A stretch of DNA of 64,000 bases. It comes from Streptomyces sp. NBC_01197 (GTDB lineage Bacteria > Actinomycetota > Actinomycetes > Streptomycetales > Streptomycetaceae). The notes beneath the pieces are model-generated. The model was not told where the DNA came from. It was given only the letters and a program-made list of their open reading frames with translations, and made no database searches. The translations under genes and the position numbers were made by a program. The stretch covers positions 2,110,001 to 2,174,000 of the forward strand of contig NZ_CP108569.1 in NCBI RefSeq assembly GCF_036010505.1, given 5' to 3'. Shown one piece after another: positions 43,600 through 51,490 of the stretch; the first letter of the stretch is position 1, and every line of letters begins with the position of its first letter.

Positions 43600-44993
43600 G
43601 CGCCCGCAATGACCTGGGCGGCCCGCGCCGGGCGCCGTCCCACCGGCTCGGTGCGCGCTGGCGCCGCCGCCGTCCGCTGCGCACCCGGCTCGCCCTGACC
43701 GCGTCGGCGGCCGTGGCCCTGGTCGCGCTCGGGGTGTGCGCGGCGGCCTTCTTCGTCCAGCGGTACGAGATGTACCACCAGCTGGACCTCAATCTCATCC
43801 AGTCGGCGGCGGTGTCCGGCGGCGGGCGCGGGGAGCCCGGGGTCGTCGAGGGCCAGTGCCAGTTCCTGGCGTCGCCCGCCTGCGCACAGATCGTGCCGGC
43901 CCATCCGTCGGCGGACCCCGCCCAGCCGTACCTGCTGCCGGTATCGGAACCGGTCCGTGAGGTCGCAGCGGGCAAGCGCGCACCGTACTTCACCGACATC
44001 ACCCTCCAGGGGCGTCCCACCCGGATGCTCACCACCACCTTCGGTCACCGTGAGGCGGTGCAGGTGGCCCTGCGCTCCGACCCGGTCGAGAAGAGCGTAC
44101 GGCGGACCGCCCAGCTGCTCGCGGCGGTCGGCGGCGCCGGGGTGCTGGTCGCCGCGGCGCTGGGTTACTGGGTGTCGCGTACCGGTCTGGCGCCCGTCGC
44201 CCGGCTCACCGGCGCCGCCGAGCGGATCGCCGCGACCCGGGACCCGCGCCACCGCATCGAGCTGCCGCCGGGGCCCGCCACCCGACAGGACGAGGTCACC
44301 CGGCTGGCGACCACGTTCAACACCATGCTGGGCGAGCTGGAGCAGTCGGTGACCGCCCAACGCCGGCTGGTGGCGGACGCCTCCCACGAACTGCGCACCC
44401 CGCTCACGGCGCTGCGGACCAACGCGGAACTCCTCGCCCGCGCCGACCGGTTGACCCCCGCGCAGCGCGACCGGGCGACGGGCGCCCTCACCCGGCAGAT
44501 CCACGAGGTGACGACGCTGGTGAACGACCTGATCGAACTGGCCCGTGACGAGGAGCCCGTACCGCTGGTGGAGAGCGTCCGGCTGGCCCCGCTGGTCGAG
44601 CACGCGGTGGCGGCGGCCCGTGGCCACTGGCCGGGGCTCGCCTTCACCGTGGAGACGGCGGCCGACCCGGTACTGAACGGCGTACCGGCGCGGCTCTCCA
44701 GGCTGCTCGCCAATCTGCTCTCGAACGCGGCGAAGTTCTCGGGCGATGTGGGCGAGGTCGAGATCACGCTGACCACGACCGAGCTGACCGTGCGCGACCA
44801 CGGGCCGGGGATCGCGCCCGACGACCTGCCGTACGTCTTCGACCGCTTCTACCGGGCCCGTGCCGCGCGTTCGCTGGCCGGCTCCGGTCTGGGTCTCGCG
44901 ATGGCCCGCCAGATCGCCCGCGCGCACGGCGCGGAACTCACCGCGGAACAGGCACCGGGCGGCGGCGCACTCTTCCGGCTGCGCCTCCCGTGA
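43596..44993 (+). CDS. HAMP-containing sensor histidine kinase
   Basis: The 465-residue protein has TM1 (LRTRLALTASAAVALVALGVCAAAFFV) and an extracellular domain of about 130 residues with two close Cys (EGQCQFLASPACAQI). TM2 and HAMP follow (VGGAGVLVAAALGYWVSRTGLAPVARL), then HisKA with the His in VADASHELRTPLTALR. The HATPase has LLSNAAKFSGD and DHGPGIAPDDLPYVFDRFYRA. GTG at 43596 overlaps the regulator stop. The likely signal is envelope state, inferred from the divergent glycosyltransferase. Confidence 0.93.
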   Translation: MSARNDLGGPRRAPSHRLGARWRRRRPLRTRLALTASAAVALVALGVCAAAFFVQRYEMYHQLDLNLIQSAAVSGGGRGEPGVVEGQCQFLASPACAQIVPAHPSADPAQPYLLPVSEPVREVAAGKRAPYFTDITLQGRPTRMLTTTFGHREAVQVALRSDPVEKSVRRTAQLLAAVGGAGVLVAAALGYWVSRTGLAPVARLTGAAERIAATRDPRHRIELPPGPATRQDEVTRLATTFNTMLGELEQSVTAQRRLVADASHELRTPLTALRTNAELLARADRLTPAQRDRATGALTRQIHEVTTLVNDLIELARDEEPVPLVESVRLAPLVEHAVAAARGHWPGLAFTVETAADPVLNGVPARLSRLLANLLSNAAKFSGDVGEVEITLTTTELTVRDHGPGIAPDDLPYVFDRFYRARAARSLAGSGLGLAMARQIARAHGAELTAEQAPGGGALFRLRLP

Positions 44994-45029
44994 GGCCGGT
45001 CGCCCGTGTCATGACATGACCCGTCCCGG

Positions 45030-46730
45030 TCAGAAGCCCGGCGGCTCCGTGTAGATGCCCCACTCGTCCCGGAGTACCCCGCAGATCTCGCCGAGCGTCG
45101 CCTCCACGCGGACGGCGGCCAGCATCGGCTCGATCATGTTCGAGCCGTCCCGGGCGGCTGTGAGCAGCGCGTCCAGGGCGGCCCGTACCCGGGCGTCGTC
45201 CCTGGCCGCCTTGCGGACCACCAGTTCCTGCACCTGGTCGCGCTCCACCTCGTGGCTGACGCGGAGGATCTCCAGATCGCCGGTGACCGATCCGTGCAGG
45301 CAGTTGACGCCGACGACTCGCTTGTCGCCCTTCTCGACCGAGCGCTGGTACTGGAAGGCGGACTCGGCGATCTCGCCGGTGAACCAGCCGTCCTCGATGC
45401 CGCGCAGGATGCCCGATGTGACCGGGCCGATCGGGTGCTGCCCATCGGGGTGCGCCCGCAGGCCGCGCTCCTTGATCTGGTCGAAGATCTTCTCCGCGTC
45501 GGCCTCGATGCGGTCCGTGAGCTGCTCGATGTACCAGGAGCCGCCCAGCGGGTCCGCCACATTGGCGACGCCCGTCTCCTCCATCAGCACCTGCTGCGTC
45601 CGCAGCGCGATCTCAGCGGCCTGCTCGCTCGGCAGCGCGAGCGTCTCGTCCAGGGCGTTGGTGTGCAGGGAGTTGGTGCCGCCGAGGACAGCGGCGAGCG
45701 CCTCGACCGCGGTCCGTACGACGTTGTTGTACGGCTGCTGCGCGGTCAGCGAGACCCCGGCCGTCTGGGTGTGGAAGCGGAGCCACTGCGCCTTGTCGGT
45801 CCGCGCGCCATAGACGTCCTTCATCCAGCGCGCCCAGATCCTGCGCGCCGCACGGAACTTGGCGATCTCCTCGAAGAAGTCGACGTGCGCGTCGAAGAAG
45901 AAGCTCAGCCCCGGCGCGAAGACATCCACGTCCATCCCGCGCGAGAGGCCGAGCTCCACGTAACCGAAGCCGTCGGCGAGGGTGTACGCCAGCTCCTGCG
46001 CGGCCGTCGCACCCGCCTCGCGGATGTGGTACCCGGACACCGAGAGCGGCTTGTACGCGGGGATCGCGTCGGCGCAGTGCTCCATCAGGTCGCCGATCAG
46101 GCGCAGATGCGGCTCGGGCTGGAAGAGCCACTCCTTCTGCGCGATGTACTCCTTGAAGATGTCGGTCTGGAGCGTGCCGTTGAGCACGGCCGGGTCGATG
46201 CCCTGGCGCTCGGCGGCGACCAGGTACATGCAGAAGACCGGGACGGCCGGGCCGCTGATCGTCATCGAGGTGGTGACATCTCCGAGCGGGATGTCCTGGA
46301 AGAGGATCTCCATGTCGGCGGCCGAGTCGATGGCGACCCCGCAGTGGCCGACCTCGCCGAGCGCCTTCGGCTCGTCGGAGTCGCGGCCCATCAGCGTCGG
46401 CATGTCGAAGGCGACCGAGAGACCGCCGCCGCCGTTGGCGAGGATCGTCTTGTAGCGGTCGTTCGTCTGGCGGGCGTTGCCGAACCCGGCGAACTGCCTG
46501 ATCGTCCAGGTGCGGCCGCGGTAGCCGGTGGGGTGCAGGCCACGGGTGTACGGGTACTCGCCGGGCCAGCCGATCCGCTCGAATCCCTCGTAGGTGTCGC
46601 CCGGCCGTGGCCCGTACACCGGGTCCACCGGGTCGCCCGACAGGGTCGAGAAATCGGCGTCCCGCTTGCGGGCTTTGTCGTACCTGGCCTGCCAGCGACG
46701 GCGGCCCTCTTCAATGGCGTGAGCGTCCAT
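45030..46730 (-). CDS. icmA: Isobutyryl-CoA mutase large subunit
   Basis: IcmA, with the small B12-binding IcmB, interconverts isobutyryl-CoA and n-butyryl-CoA, linking valine breakdown to butyryl units. The 566-residue length equals known IcmA. Residue 80 is Phe (TIRQFAGFG) and residue 198 is Gln (YIAQKEWLF), the two substrate-pocket changes that separate IcmA from methylmalonyl-CoA mutase (Tyr and Arg there). There is no B12 domain in this protein and no icmB in the window. The ATG at 46730 lies just downstream of a palindromic operator. meaB, mce and a thiolase are about 10 kb away. Confidence 0.95.
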   Translation of the reverse strand: MDAHAIEEGRRRWQARYDKARKRDADFSTLSGDPVDPVYGPRPGDTYEGFERIGWPGEYPYTRGLHPTGYRGRTWTIRQFAGFGNARQTNDRYKTILANGGGGLSVAFDMPTLMGRDSDEPKALGEVGHCGVAIDSAADMEILFQDIPLGDVTTSMTISGPAVPVFCMYLVAAERQGIDPAVLNGTLQTDIFKEYIAQKEWLFQPEPHLRLIGDLMEHCADAIPAYKPLSVSGYHIREAGATAAQELAYTLADGFGYVELGLSRGMDVDVFAPGLSFFFDAHVDFFEEIAKFRAARRIWARWMKDVYGARTDKAQWLRFHTQTAGVSLTAQQPYNNVVRTAVEALAAVLGGTNSLHTNALDETLALPSEQAAEIALRTQQVLMEETGVANVADPLGGSWYIEQLTDRIEADAEKIFDQIKERGLRAHPDGQHPIGPVTSGILRGIEDGWFTGEIAESAFQYQRSVEKGDKRVVGVNCLHGSVTGDLEILRVSHEVERDQVQELVVRKAARDDARVRAALDALLTAARDGSNMIEPMLAAVRVEATLGEICGVLRDEWGIYTEPPGF

Positions 46731-46740
46731 ACCCTCGAAT

Positions 46741-46760
46741 TTACTAGGACGTCCTAATAA
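46741..46760. promoter_or_regulatory. icmA operator
   Basis: TTACTAGGACGTCCTAATAA contains the perfect 12-bp palindrome TAGGACGTCCTA plus outer TTA/TAA. It ends 11 bp before the icmA ATG. A TetR-type repressor responding to acyl-CoA is inferred. Confidence 0.6.
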
Positions 46761-46773
46761 ATGTCGATGGCAG

Positions 46774-46798
46774 ACCGCCCGCACACCGTGCGGGCGGT
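46774..46798 (-). terminator. Terminator after first DUF3817 gene
   Basis: ACCGCCCGCAC (46774-46784) and GTGCGGGCGGT (46788-46798) form a perfect 11-bp stem with a 3-nt loop, 36 bp past the stop. Confidence 0.8.
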
Positions 46799-46833
46799 GG
46801 TGCGAGGGCCGCCCCCCCATTGGCCGGTCAGCG

Positions 46834-47172
46834 CTAGGCCTTCGCTGCGACCGGGGCCCGCTCGGTGATCCGGGGCTCCAGCTCGCGGGAGATCTTCCGC
46901 TCGACGAAGAACGCCGCGGTCGGGACCGTACCGGCCAGCAGCACCCAGATCTGCTTGGCGACCGGCCACTTCGCCTTGGAGCCGAGGTCGAAGGCGAAGA
47001 TCAGGTAGACCACGTACAGCCAGCCGTGCGCGATTCCGACCACGCTGACGAAACCGGTCGCCCCGTTGATGTCCAGCAGGTACTTGGCGATGACGCCGAG
47101 GGTCAGCAGGACCAGCAGCACACCGGTGACATAGGCCATCACGCGGTAGCGGGTCAGCACGCTTCGTTTCAT
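46834..47172 (-). CDS. DUF3817 membrane protein (copy 1)
   Basis: The 112-residue protein has three hydrophobic helices (YVTGVLLVLLTLGVIAKYL; VGIAHGWLYVVYLIFAF; IWVLLAGTVPTAAFFVERKI). The HGWLYVVYLI and VP--FFVERK blocks are typical of DUF3817. Function is unknown. A second copy lies at 48210-48557 on the other side of the absC-like gene. Confidence 0.85.
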   Translation of the reverse strand: MKRSVLTRYRVMAYVTGVLLVLLTLGVIAKYLLDINGATGFVSVVGIAHGWLYVVYLIFAFDLGSKAKWPVAKQIWVLLAGTVPTAAFFVERKISRELEPRITERAPVAAKA

Positions 47173-47316
47173 GCAGTCGAGCGTATCCGGGCGCTATGGG
47201 CGATCTTCGGCGGGGTTGCCCTTGGGGCCGAGGCCCCGCCTGAGTACCCTCCGGAGCCCCGCAGAGCGGCCCACCGGCCCGGCAGGACCCGCCCACGGCT
47301 CCCCAGCCCCGCCGCC

Positions 47317-47823
47317 CTACTCCTCGAAGTCGTCCGCCGCCACCCGAAGCGGCCTGAGCATCGCGAAGATATCGCCGCAGCCCTCCGCGTCGTACGCGGA
47401 CAGCCCGAACTCCATCTTCATCAGATCCGCACTGGCCGCTTCGACGACCTCGCGGCCCTTGTCGGTGATGGAGGCCAGCGTGCCGCGCCCGTCGTTCGGG
47501 TTGGGGCGCTTGTCGACCAGGCCGGACGTGACCAGCCGGTCGACAGTGTTCGTCACCGATGTGGGGTGCACCATCAGCCGCTCACCGATCTTGGACATCG
47601 GCAGTTCACCCGCCTTGGAGAAGGTGAGCAGCACCAGCGCCTCGTAGCGCGCGAACGTCAGGCCGTACGGCTTGACGACCGCGTCGACCTCCGCGAGGAG
47701 GATCTGGTGGGCGCGCATGATCGAGGTGATGGCGGCCATCGAGGGCACGGGGCCCCAGCGCTGCTGCCACAGTTCGTCGGCGCGCGCGATGGGATCGAAG
47801 GGAAGGCTGAGCGGCTTCGGCAC
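47317..47823 (-). CDS. absC: MarR-family regulator, AbsC-like
   Basis: The 168-residue winged-helix repressor has RYEALVLLTFSKAGELPMSKIGERLMVHPTSVTNTVDRLVTSGLVDKRPNPNDGRG across the DNA-binding domain. By position and sequence style it appears to be the counterpart of AbsC of S. coelicolor, which links zinc status to antibiotic and coelibactin production. That identity is from memory of gene order and needs a sequence match. GTCATATGAC (47844-47853) upstream may be its own site. Confidence 0.72.
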   Translation of the reverse strand: MPKPLSLPFDPIARADELWQQRWGPVPSMAAITSIMRAHQILLAEVDAVVKPYGLTFARYEALVLLTFSKAGELPMSKIGERLMVHPTSVTNTVDRLVTSGLVDKRPNPNDGRGTLASITDKGREVVEAASADLMKMEFGLSAYDAEGCGDIFAMLRPLRVAADDFEE

Positions 47824-47867
47824 GGCATCGACCCTACCGGCCGGTCATATGACGGTCAGCCCCGTCT

Positions 47868-47895
47868 CGCCCTTCGGTCCGCGGACCGAAGGGCG
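47868..47895. terminator. Perfect 28-bp palindrome, terminator
   Basis: Positions 47868-47881 are exactly complementary to 47882-47895, centred on CG. It lies between the stop of the thiamine-binding gene and the start of the absC-like gene. Confidence 0.75.
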
Positions 47896-47919
47896 GGAGC
47901 GAACGCGAACGGGCCAGGG

Positions 47920-48213
47920 CTACCCGGCGAGGTGCCGCTCGACGGTGTCCACCTTGGAGGTCAGGCCGTCCGTCACACCCGGCCTGATGTCCGCCTTGAG
48001 CACGAGCGAGACCCGGGGGGCGCGCTGCTCGACCACCGCTACGGCGCGCCTGACGACGTCCATGACCTCGTCCCATTCGCCTTCGACCGAGGTGAACATG
48101 GCGTCGGTGCGATTCGGCAGACCCGACTCCCGTACGACGCGTACGGCTTCGGCGACGTACTCCCCCACGTCCTCGCCGACGCCCAGCGGGGTGATCGAGA
48201 AAGCGACGATCAC
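47920..48213 (-). CDS. MTH1187/YqgV-family thiamine-binding protein
   Basis: The 97-residue ferredoxin-like fold (DUF77) protein begins [27 protein letters not shown] and has the [17 protein letters not shown] and DIRPG segments. Homologues bind thiamine without being enzymes; the role is unclear. GTG at 48213 overlaps the stop of the DUF3817 gene (GTGA), so the two are co-translated. Confidence 0.85.
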   Translation of the reverse strand: MIVAFSITPLGVGEDVGEYVAEAVRVVRESGLPNRTDAMFTSVEGEWDEVMDVVRRAVAVVEQRAPRVSLVLKADIRPGVTDGLTSKVDTVERHLAG

Positions 48214-48557
48214 GACGCGACCACGCCTTCGCGGCGCGCCCGGGAGGCGATCACCGCGTCCTCGGCCTCGCGGCGCAGCTTGCGCTCGGCGAAGAAGCCG
48301 CCGATCGGGACCACGGAGAGCACGAGATAGACGATGCCGGTCTTGGCGGACCACTTGGCACGGTTCCAGGCATCCGCGCAGAAGACCACGTACAGGATGA
48401 AGAGCAGGCCATGGATCCAGCCCAGGACGGGCACCGGGTTGAAGGAGGTGGTGCCCTTGAGCACGACGCCGATCGGCAGGAGCAGGAAGTAGGACACCGC
48501 CTCGGGAGCGGCTACCAGCCGGAACCGGCGGAGGGCAGAAGCGGTCTTGAGGTCCAC
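48210..48557 (-). CDS. DUF3817 membrane protein (copy 2)
   Basis: The 115-residue protein has three helices: [33 protein letters not shown] and [23 protein letters not shown]. The layout matches copy 1. The GTG at 48557 was chosen (residues [12 protein letters not shown]); upstream frame is poorly conserved. It overlaps the thiamine-binding gene. Confidence 0.85.
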   Translation of the reverse strand: MDLKTASALRRFRLVAAPEAVSYFLLLPIGVVLKGTTSFNPVPVLGWIHGLLFILYVVFCADAWNRAKWSAKTGIVYLVLSVVPIGGFFAERKLRREAEDAVIASRARREGVVAS

Positions 48558-48715
48558 GGGGGAGCAACCTTCCCGGTTGGGGGACACACGGCGATCTTGT
48601 GAAAGTACGCACAAGCTTGCACCATTGTGTCAGCCGTCCTCCTCAGGGCTCCTTCAGGGTGCATATAGGCCCAGGGGCGCTGTTCGTACCCCTTCCGGCC
48701 CGTTACCTTCAGTCC

Positions 48716-49354
48716 GTGGCTCAGTTCCGACTCCAAGGCAGCAAGATGCTCGCCGTCGACATGACAGGCGACGCCGTCAAAGCGAAGAACGGCTCGATGG
48801 TCGCCTACGACGGCCAGATGACCTTCAAAAAGATGTCCGGCGGCGGTGAGGGGCTCCGCGGGATGGTGACCCGGCGCCTCACCGGCGAGCAGATGAGCGT
48901 GATGGAGGTGCGCGGCAAGGGCACCTGCTACTTCGCCGACCGCGCCACCGAGATCAACCTCGTCGCCCTGCACGGCGAGAAGCTCCATGTGGAGGCGAGC
49001 AACCTCCTCTGCACGGACGCGGGGCTGCGCACCGGCACGACCTTCACCGGGCTGCGGGGCGCGTCCCAGGGCAACGGCCTGTTCACCACCACCGCCGAGG
49101 GGACGGGGCAGGCCGCGGTGATGTCGCACGGCCCGGCGGTCGTCCTGCGGGTCAGCCCGCAGTACCCGCTCCTGGTCGACCCCGGTGCGTACATCGCGCA
49201 CACCGGCAGCCTCCAGCAGCACTTCCAGACCGGGGTCAGTTTCCGGACCTTCATGGGTGAGGGGTCCGGCGAGTCCTTCCAGATCCGGTTCGAGGGCGAG
49301 GGGCTGGTCTACGTACAGCCCAGCGAGCGCAGCACGGTCGGGGGTGATGTCTGA
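48716..49354 (+). CDS. AIM24-family protein 1
   Basis: The 212-residue protein is a single AIM24 beta-sandwich-like domain (FRLQGSKMLAVDMTGDAVKAKNGSMVAYDGQMTF, then GLFTTTAEGTGQAAVMSHGPAVVL). No signal peptide or membrane segment is present. GTG at 48716 lacks a Shine-Dalgarno, and TACCTT lies seven nt upstream, so the message may be leaderless. First of three tandem AIM24 genes. The biochemical role is unknown. Confidence 0.82.
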   Translation: MAQFRLQGSKMLAVDMTGDAVKAKNGSMVAYDGQMTFKKMSGGGEGLRGMVTRRLTGEQMSVMEVRGKGTCYFADRATEINLVALHGEKLHVEASNLLCTDAGLRTGTTFTGLRGASQGNGLFTTTAEGTGQAAVMSHGPAVVLRVSPQYPLLVDPGAYIAHTGSLQQHFQTGVSFRTFMGEGSGESFQIRFEGEGLVYVQPSERSTVGGDV

Positions 49355-50004
49355 TGCCGTTCACCGAGATCAACTCGAAGATGGTCGAGGCCACGGTGGT
49401 GCCCGGCCAGAAGCTCTACAGCCAGCGCGGAGCGATGCTCGCGTACCGGGGCGACGTGACCTTCACGCCGAACATCCAGGGCGGTCAGGGCGGTGTGATG
49501 TCCATGATCGGGCGGCGGGTGGCCAACGAGGCCACGCCGCTGATGACGGTGGAGGGCCGGGGCACGGTGATGTTCGGACACGGCGGCCACCACATCCAGG
49601 TGATCTCGCTGGCCGGCGACACGCTGTATGTGGAGGCGGACCGGCTGCTGGCGTTCGACGGTTCGCTCCAGCAGGGCACGATGTTCATGGGTTCGCAGGG
49701 CGGGGTCATGGGGATGGTGCGCGGCCAGGTCACCGGCCAGGGGCTGTTCACCACGACGCTCAAGGGCCACGGCGCGGTGGCCGTGATGGCGCACGGCGGG
49801 GTCGTGGAGCTGCCGATCACCCCGCAGGGGCCGGTGCATGTGGACCCGCAGGCGTACGTCGCCCACCACGGGGACGTACGGAACAAGCTGTCGGCGGCGC
49901 TCGGCTGGCGGGAGATGGTGGGGCGCGGCTCGGGCGAGGCGTTCCAGCTCGAACTGTCCGGCAGCGGCGCGGTCTATGTGCAGGCATCGGAGGAGAAGCT
50001 GTGA
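49354..50004 (+). CDS. AIM24-family protein 2
   Basis: The 216-residue AIM24 protein carries MVEATVVPGQKLYSQRGAMLAYRGDVTFTP, GLFTTTLKGHGAVAVMAHGG and GSGEAFQLELSGSGAVYVQ, clearly related to protein 1. It contains Gly/Met-rich loops (GVMSMIG, MGSQGGVMGMV). The start overlaps the previous stop (TGATG) and the stop overlaps the next GTG. It is cytosolic by sequence. Confidence 0.88.
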   Translation: MPFTEINSKMVEATVVPGQKLYSQRGAMLAYRGDVTFTPNIQGGQGGVMSMIGRRVANEATPLMTVEGRGTVMFGHGGHHIQVISLAGDTLYVEADRLLAFDGSLQQGTMFMGSQGGVMGMVRGQVTGQGLFTTTLKGHGAVAVMAHGGVVELPITPQGPVHVDPQAYVAHHGDVRNKLSAALGWREMVGRGSGEAFQLELSGSGAVYVQASEEKL

Positions 50005-50777
50005 CGGGACCGGTGGTCCATGACCCGATGACGCTGCCGGCCAACGACAACGTCAACAAGTACACCTTCTGCGTGGAACTCAGCGGCAGCCAGTGGTTCC
50101 TGCAGAAGGGCAAGATGATCGCCTACTACGGGCGGATCGAGTACAACGGCTTCGGCAACGGCCGGTTCGACCATCTGCTGCGCACCAGCTTCCACTCCCC
50201 GCTGCACGCCTCGGACTGGGTGGTGGCGGAGGGATCGGGCAAGATGCTGCTCGCCGACCGGGCCTTCGACGTGAACTCGTTCGACCTGGACGACGGTAAT
50301 CTCACGGTCCGCTCCGGCAACCTGCTGGCGTTCGAGCCGTCGCTCTCCCTGAAGCAGTCGATCGTGCCCGGCTTTCTGACCCTGATCGGTACGGGGAAGT
50401 TCGTGGCCGCTTCGAACGGTCCGGTCGTCTTCATGGAGCCGCCGATCCGGGTCGACCCGCAGGCCCTGGTCGGCTGGGCGGACTGCCCGTCGCCTTGCCA
50501 CCACTACGACCACGCCTATCTGACGGGGGTGCTGGGCGGGATCAGGTCGTTCACCGGCCTCGGCGGCGTATCGGGCGAGGAGCACCAGTTCGAGTTCGTG
50601 GGCGCCGGGACGGTGCTGCTCCAGTCGACCGAGGCGCTGCTGCCCGAGAAGCCGACCGGTTCGGTGCCGGACGAACCAGGCGTTCCCGGTGGGCAGGGGC
50701 CTCGTTCCGGCCAAAACGGCCCAGGAGCGCGCTTTCCCGGCCAGGTCGGGGATCTTCAGCGCCGCTTCGGGCTGTAA
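50001..50777 (+). CDS. AIM24-family protein 3
   Basis: The 258-residue protein is the most diverged of the three (NKYTFCVELSGSQWFLQKGKMIAYYGRIEYNGFG; DWVVAEGSGKMLLADRAFDVNSFDLDD). It has an added Cys pair (ADCPSPCHHYDHAYL) and a Pro/Gly-rich tail of about 40 residues. GTG at 50001 overlaps the previous stop (GTGA). The three proteins are probably made in fixed ratio and may form a complex; this is inference. Confidence 0.85.
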   Translation: MTGPVVHDPMTLPANDNVNKYTFCVELSGSQWFLQKGKMIAYYGRIEYNGFGNGRFDHLLRTSFHSPLHASDWVVAEGSGKMLLADRAFDVNSFDLDDGNLTVRSGNLLAFEPSLSLKQSIVPGFLTLIGTGKFVAASNGPVVFMEPPIRVDPQALVGWADCPSPCHHYDHAYLTGVLGGIRSFTGLGGVSGEEHQFEFVGAGTVLLQSTEALLPEKPTGSVPDEPGVPGGQGPRSGQNGPGARFPGQVGDLQRRFGL

Positions 50778-50926
50778 GCACTAGCCTGCGGAGTGTAACG
50801 TCGAACATCTGAACCCCCGGCGCGGAACCGGATCAGGATCGCCGTCCGCGATCAGGCCCGGGATCGGGATCGCGGTGGCGCAGTGTGGCGCGCGCCGGGA
50901 GTGAGGCCCGAGTGACACCCCCCATG

Positions 50927-50956
50927 TTGTCCAATATTCAACTTCTTAGGTAGAAT
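50927..50956 (+). promoter_or_regulatory. Promoter of a probably leaderless marR gene
   Basis: TTGTCC (50927-50932), 18-nt spacer, TAGAAT (50951-50956). The ATG is 7 nt after the -10, so transcription should begin at or beside the start codon. The segment is strikingly AT-rich and includes AGAATTCT. Confidence 0.65.
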
Positions 50957-50963
50957 TCTCATT

Positions 50964-51437
50964 ATGGAGACCGAGACGGCCACCCGCTGGCTGAACGAGG
51001 CGGAGCAGTGCTCCTGGCGCACCTATCTGGACGCCAACAGGCTGCTGACGTACCAGATGGAGAAGGACCTCCAGCCGTTCGGCTTGACGATGAACGACTA
51101 CGAGATCCTGGTCAATCTCTCCGAGGCCGACGACCGGCGGATGCGGATGAGCGATCTCGCCGCCGCCACCCTTCAGTCGAAGAGCCGCCTGTCGCACCAG
51201 ATCACCAGGATGGAGAAGGCCGGGCTGGTCCGCAGGGAGAACTGCGAGTCGGACCGGCGCGGGCTGTTCGCCGTCCTCACCGACCTCGGCGGCGAGACCA
51301 TGCAGAAGGTCGCACCGCACCATGTGGACTCGGTGCGCAGACACTTCATCGACATGTTGACGCCCGAGGCACTGGCCGGACTGCGTGAGTCGCTGACGCC
51401 GGTCGCCGATCAGCTGCGGGGGCTGCGCAAGGGGTAG
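50964..51437 (+). CDS. MarR-family regulator
   Basis: The 157-residue protein has the MarR winged-helix core (MNDYEILVNLSEADDRRMRMSDLAAATLQSKSRLSHQITRMEKAGLVRRENCESDRRGLFAVLT). Its single Cys in the wing region (RRENCESDRRG) is at a place where redox-sensing MarR proteins sometimes carry one. No Shine-Dalgarno is present because the promoter abuts the ATG. It is monocistronic; targets are not obvious. Confidence 0.9.
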   Translation: METETATRWLNEAEQCSWRTYLDANRLLTYQMEKDLQPFGLTMNDYEILVNLSEADDRRMRMSDLAAATLQSKSRLSHQITRMEKAGLVRRENCESDRRGLFAVLTDLGGETMQKVAPHHVDSVRRHFIDMLTPEALAGLRESLTPVADQLRGLRKG

Positions 51438-51490
51438 CGGCCGCGCCGTTCGGTTCCCGCCTTCAGGGCGGATCAGGCCGGCAGGTCGGG

